DNA of 64,000 bases from CAJCJE01 sp036494465. GTDB lineage: Bacteria; Actinomycetota; Actinomycetes; Mycobacteriales; Pseudonocardiaceae. The stretch covers positions 20,919-84,918 of the forward strand of contig DASXOJ010000201.1 in NCBI GenBank assembly GCA_036494465.1, written 5' to 3'. How positions within the stretch are numbered: the stretch's first letter is position 1; every line of letters starts with the position of its first letter. The position numbers were made by a program, and so were the translations under genes. Positions 61,788-64,000 of this stretch are shown here, in pieces. The notes beneath the pieces are model-generated. The model made no database searches, was not told the DNA's origin, and saw nothing but the letters and a program-made list of their open reading frames with translations.

Positions 61788-62010
61788 GGTGGGCTCCTCG
61801 GTTCCGGTCGAGCGGGTCTGCCGATAGTGACTGGCGGCGTCGACGAAACTCATCGCGGTCGAGATTAATTGGTTTGTGCGGGCCAGACTGCCGACTCGAT
61901 GATGTCCGCATGGGAACCATGCCATCTCGTCTGGATCTGATCGCGTCGGCCGTCGGCCTGGCGCGACAGCAGACCGTGGCCCCGGCGGAACGGGCGTCTC
62001 AGCTCGTCCG

Positions 62011-62643
62011 ATGACCGCCGCGATCCTGGCGGGTCTGGTCGCCGGGTACGGCATCGCCATCCAGGTCGGCGCCATGTCGGTGTTGCTGGTCGGGTTCGCC
62101 GCGCGGAGCCGGTTGGCGGTCGCGGCGGCGGCCGGGTTGGGTATCGGCATCGCGGATGGGCTGTATGCCACGGTTTCGGTGCTCGGGGGCAGCGCGGCGG
62201 CAGCGCTGGTGCGGCCGGTCCGGGAGCCGCTGGCCATCGTGGCCGCGATCGTCCTGGTTGGACTCGCGACGCGCACCGCCGTGCTCGCGATTCGGGTTTT
62301 TCGCGCTGGGCCAACGGAATCCGGAGTCACCGAGACACCGAGCGGGCCGTTGCGGGCGTTTCTAGGGTTTCTGGGTTTGACGGTGTTGAACCCGACGACC
62401 ATCGTGTACTTCGTCGCGCTGGTACTGGGCCGCCATGGCGGGTTCACCGGTTGGACCGGGGCCGGGTTCGCGGCGGCGGCGCTGATCGCGTCGGTGAGCT
62501 GGCACGTGCTGCTGGCGGCGGGCGGGCGGCTGGTGGGGCGGGTGCTGACCAGTCGACGCGGCCAGCTGATCACCGCGCTCGCGTCGAGTGCGGTAATCAT
62601 GGTGCTGGCCGCGTCGGTGCTCAGAACCGTCGGAAACTGGTGA
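62011..62643 (+). CDS. LysE-family exporter
   Basis: A 210-residue protein with five to six membrane helices, starting LAGLVAGYGIAIQVGAMSVLLVG and containing LTVLNPTTIVYFVAL, the conserved NP block of LysE/RhtB translocators. It probably exports an amino acid or derivative. Its ATG overlaps the stop of a 34-codon open frame (61910-62014) that might be a coupled leader. Confidence 0.88.
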   Translation: MTAAILAGLVAGYGIAIQVGAMSVLLVGFAARSRLAVAAAAGLGIGIADGLYATVSVLGGSAAAALVRPVREPLAIVAAIVLVGLATRTAVLAIRVFRAGPTESGVTETPSGPLRAFLGFLGLTVLNPTTIVYFVALVLGRHGGFTGWTGAGFAAAALIASVSWHVLLAAGGRLVGRVLTSRRGQLITALASSAVIMVLAASVLRTVGNW

Positions 62644-62773
62644 CGAACGAGGGCGTCGGCGCGCCGAGGCCGGTCGCGTCGTCGTAACCACGGGCCGCCG
62701 TCAACGTGGCGTCCTCGCCGAACGTGGTCAGGTAGTCGGTGTTGCGCCGCCGGAAGTTGTCCGATGTGTTGGC
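62622..62773 (-). pseudogene. C-terminal remnant of a secreted protease gene (S53-like)
   Basis: Directly after the GntR stop, the minus strand encodes NTSDNFRRRNTDYLTTFG, EDATLTAARGYDDATGLG and APTPSFVTSFRRF before a stop. GYDxxTGLGxP is the conserved C-terminal motif of sedolisin (S53)-like secreted proteases. No start, signal or catalytic part is present, so only about 45 codons of a former gene remain. It converges with lysE and overlaps its last codons. Confidence 0.6.
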
Positions 62774-63463
62774 TCAGTTGGCCATGCCTTCGGTCAGCGC
62801 GTCGCGCAGCCACTGTTCGACGCCCGCCACGTGCACGGTGGCCCAGGCGCGGGCGACCTCGGGCTGGCCGCTGGAGATGGCATCGCAGATCGCGCGGTGT
62901 TCGGCCAGGGTGCGGGCGACCGCGGACTCCTGGGTGAGACCGCGCCAGATGCGCGCGCGCTGGGTCGGGCCGGACAAACCATCCACCAGGGAGCAGAGCA
63001 CCTGGTTGCCTGCGCCGAGCGCGATCCTGCGGTGGAACTCCAGATCGTTGGCGACGAGTTCCTCGATCGAAGGGGTCTCGCCCAGCTGTTCGAGCAACCC
63101 GCGCAACTCGGCGACGTCCTGCTGGCTCATCCGGCTCGCGGCCATTGCGGTCGCCGCCGGTTCGAGGATGCGCCGCACCTCCAGGAATTCCAGCACGGTG
63201 TCGTCGCGGTGGAAGTCGATGACGAAGCCCATCGCGTCCAGCAGCAGGGACGGTTCCAGGCTGGTCACGTAGGTGCCGTCGCCCTGGCGCACGTCCAGGA
63301 CGTGGATCAGCGACAGCGCCTTCACTGCCTCCCGCAGCGAGTTGCGGGACAGACCGAGCCGTTCGGCGAGGTCGGCCTCCCTCGGCAACCGATCCCCAGG
63401 GCTCAGCGCGCCACTGATGATCATTTCCTTGATCTTCTCGATTGCCTCATCGGTTATCGCCAC
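62774..63463 (-). CDS. GntR-family regulator (FCD), probable regulator of the fucose operon
   Basis: A 229-residue protein from GTG 63463 (GGGAAGG 6 bases upstream). The winged helix is LSPGDRLPREADLAERLGLSRNSLREAVKALSLIHVLDVRQGDGTYV. The FCD domain has LEVRRILEPAATAMAA, FHRRIALGAGN and TLAEHRAICDAI. It lies 52 bases downstream of the mutarotase gene. The motif ATTCATCCGATG occurs before that gene and before the fucose operon, and a variant (CATCCTATG, 63480-63488) is before its own start. Confidence 0.9.
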   Translation of the reverse strand: MAITDEAIEKIKEMIISGALSPGDRLPREADLAERLGLSRNSLREAVKALSLIHVLDVRQGDGTYVTSLEPSLLLDAMGFVIDFHRDDTVLEFLEVRRILEPAATAMAASRMSQQDVAELRGLLEQLGETPSIEELVANDLEFHRRIALGAGNQVLCSLVDGLSGPTQRARIWRGLTQESAVARTLAEHRAICDAISSGQPEVARAWATVHVAGVEQWLRDALTEGMAN

Positions 63464-63515
63464 GAGCTACCTTCCCAGACATCCTATGTGTTGAGGATAC
63501 TGTGCCCGACCTGCA

Positions 63516-63863
63516 TCAGGCGTGATCCAGCGCCTGCGTTTCGGCGATCTGGTCGAGCAGTGTCCACAGCAACGTGAGGCTGTCGTCCTTTCCGGAGAGA
63601 TCGTCCGCGACCTCCAGCACCTCGGCCACCTGGGCCTGCCAGGCGATGTTGGCCGGATCGGTACGCAGGATCTCGCGCATCGCGTCGTAGTCGGCGACGT
63701 CGACGAGGTGGAAGAGGTCCTGGCCGTCGCGCCAGATACGCCACTCGCGCACGCCCGCCTCCTGCAACGCCGCGACCATGGCCGCCGGGATCCGGGCGTG
63801 CAGGCGCTCGTAGTCGGCTTCCGAGCCCGCGCGGAGCCGAGTGTGCAGGGCGATTTCGACCAC
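63516..63863 (-). CDS. RhaM-family (DUF718) sugar mutarotase, probably for L-fucose
   Basis: A 115-residue dimeric alpha/beta-barrel-type protein: VEIALHTRLRAGSEADYERLHARIPAAM, REWRIWRDGQDLFHLVD, NIAWQAQVAEVLE. The family interconverts anomers of L-rhamnose or L-fucose, supplying the right anomer to the dehydrogenase. The GTG start has GAAGGGA upstream. It shares an operator motif with the fucose operon 12 kb away, which favours fucose over rhamnose. Confidence 0.85.
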   Translation of the reverse strand: MVEIALHTRLRAGSEADYERLHARIPAAMVAALQEAGVREWRIWRDGQDLFHLVDVADYDAMREILRTDPANIAWQAQVAEVLEVADDLSGKDDSLTLLWTLLDQIAETQALDHA

Positions 63864-63883
63864 TTGTGCGTCCCTTCGTCAAG

Positions 63884-63896
63884 TCATCGGATGAAT
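63884..63896 (-). promoter_or_regulatory. Operator-like motif before the mutarotase/gntR unit
   Basis: On the coding strand ATTCATCCGATGA lies 21 bases upstream of the GTG. Upstream, TTGAGA and TGCAAT with a 17-bp spacer fit -35 and -10 boxes, so the motif covers the transcription start. It matches 12 of 13 bases of the arms at 51428-51477. Confidence 0.6.
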
Positions 63897-63931
63897 TGCA
63901 GCACAGGTGCGGTTTGATCTCAAGCCGTCCT

Positions 63932-63953
63932 GGGTGTCCGGTTTCAGACACCC
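63932..63953 (-). terminator. Hairpin after the right-edge gene
   Basis: GGGTGTC (63932-63938) and GACACCC (63947-63953), perfect 7-bp arms with an 8-base loop, lie 6 bases after the stop of the gene entering from the right edge. Confidence 0.5.
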
Positions 63954-63958
63954 GAGGA

Positions 63959-64000
63959 CTACTCGCCGCTGACCCGGAACACCGGACCTCGCGGCGTGAA
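63959..64000 (-). CDS. C-terminal end of a gene cut by the right edge
   Basis: Read on the minus strand the last bases give FTPRGPVFRVSGE and a TAG stop at 63959-63961. A hairpin follows at once, which supports a real gene end. Thirteen residues are too few to identify the product. Confidence 0.45.
   Translation of the reverse strand, partial: FTPRGPVFRVSGE

Noticed and set aside
1..64000. CRISPR arrays, insertion sequences, prophage genes, rRNA or tRNA genes
   Set aside because: No regularly spaced repeats, transposase or integrase motifs, or cloverleaf-like sequences were seen on reading either strand. Absence cannot be proved without a search program.

Overview
The window is high-GC DNA with GTG and TTG starts, frequent ATGA or GTGA start/stop overlaps, several putative leaderless promoters, and a gene set typical of a filamentous actinomycete. 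This includes a Tat/lipobox ABC sugar system, many GntR/FCD, IclR and MarR regulators, ricin-type lectin modules on a glycosidase, and a DUF574-type methyltransferase. A soil saprophyte of the Pseudonocardiaceae type is my best guess. The genus cannot be fixed from the sequence alone.

Layout. 1-12.6 kb: a secreted amidase cut by the left edge, a SAM methyltransferase, RecD2 helicase, a secreted alpha-galactosidase with a ricin-type module, a pentapeptide-repeat membrane protein, an Lrp regulator, a MarR/ABC exporter pair and an EF-hand protein. 12.6-20.1 kb: a tightly overlapping pobA-pcaIJHGBDC operon for 4-hydroxybenzoate and protocatechuate, with a divergent IclR regulator. 20.1-23.6 kb: a cold-shock protein, a GGDEF/HD-GYP protein, and an unrecognised DNA-binding-like protein behind two near-perfect palindromes. 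23.6-29.1 kb: a GntR-controlled sugar-acid operon (sugar porter, aldolase, IlvD/Edd dehydratase, small protein). 29.4-30.5 kb: a DJ-1/MarR pair behind a nested palindrome. 30.5-40.2 kb: a second sugar-acid region (GntR, enolase-superfamily dehydratase, IclR, TIM-barrel-like protein, zinc dehydrogenase, ABC importer, and an aldo/keto reductase with an apparent frameshift). 40.2-48 kb: methyltransferase/TetR behind a 20-bp-arm palindrome, an RCK channel-like protein, ilvE, argS and a Na+/H+ antiporter. 48-51.4 kb: a secreted beta-propeller lipoprotein with two secreted paralogues of unknown function. 51.4-60 kb: a nine-gene non-phosphorylative L-fucose operon. 60-64 kb: a monooxygenase, an AraC regulator, a RibD-like reductase, a LysE exporter, a protease-gene remnant, and the GntR regulator and mutarotase that probably belong to the fucose regulon. 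A further gene is cut by the right edge.

The genes together suggest growth on plant material. The alpha-galactosidase and three sugar or sugar-acid modules would deal with hemicellulose and pectin side chains, and the pob/pca operon with lignin-derived aromatics. Each catabolic block carries its own regulator and, in most cases, a recognisable dyad near its promoter.

The points most worth following are: (i) the unknown regulator at 22877 with its tandem operators; (ii) the secreted lipoprotein and paralogue trio at 48-51 kb, including a 77-bp identical block; (iii) the ATTCATCCGATG motif shared by the fucose operon and a distant mutarotase/GntR pair; (iv) the compact nested operators at 29420 and 40181.
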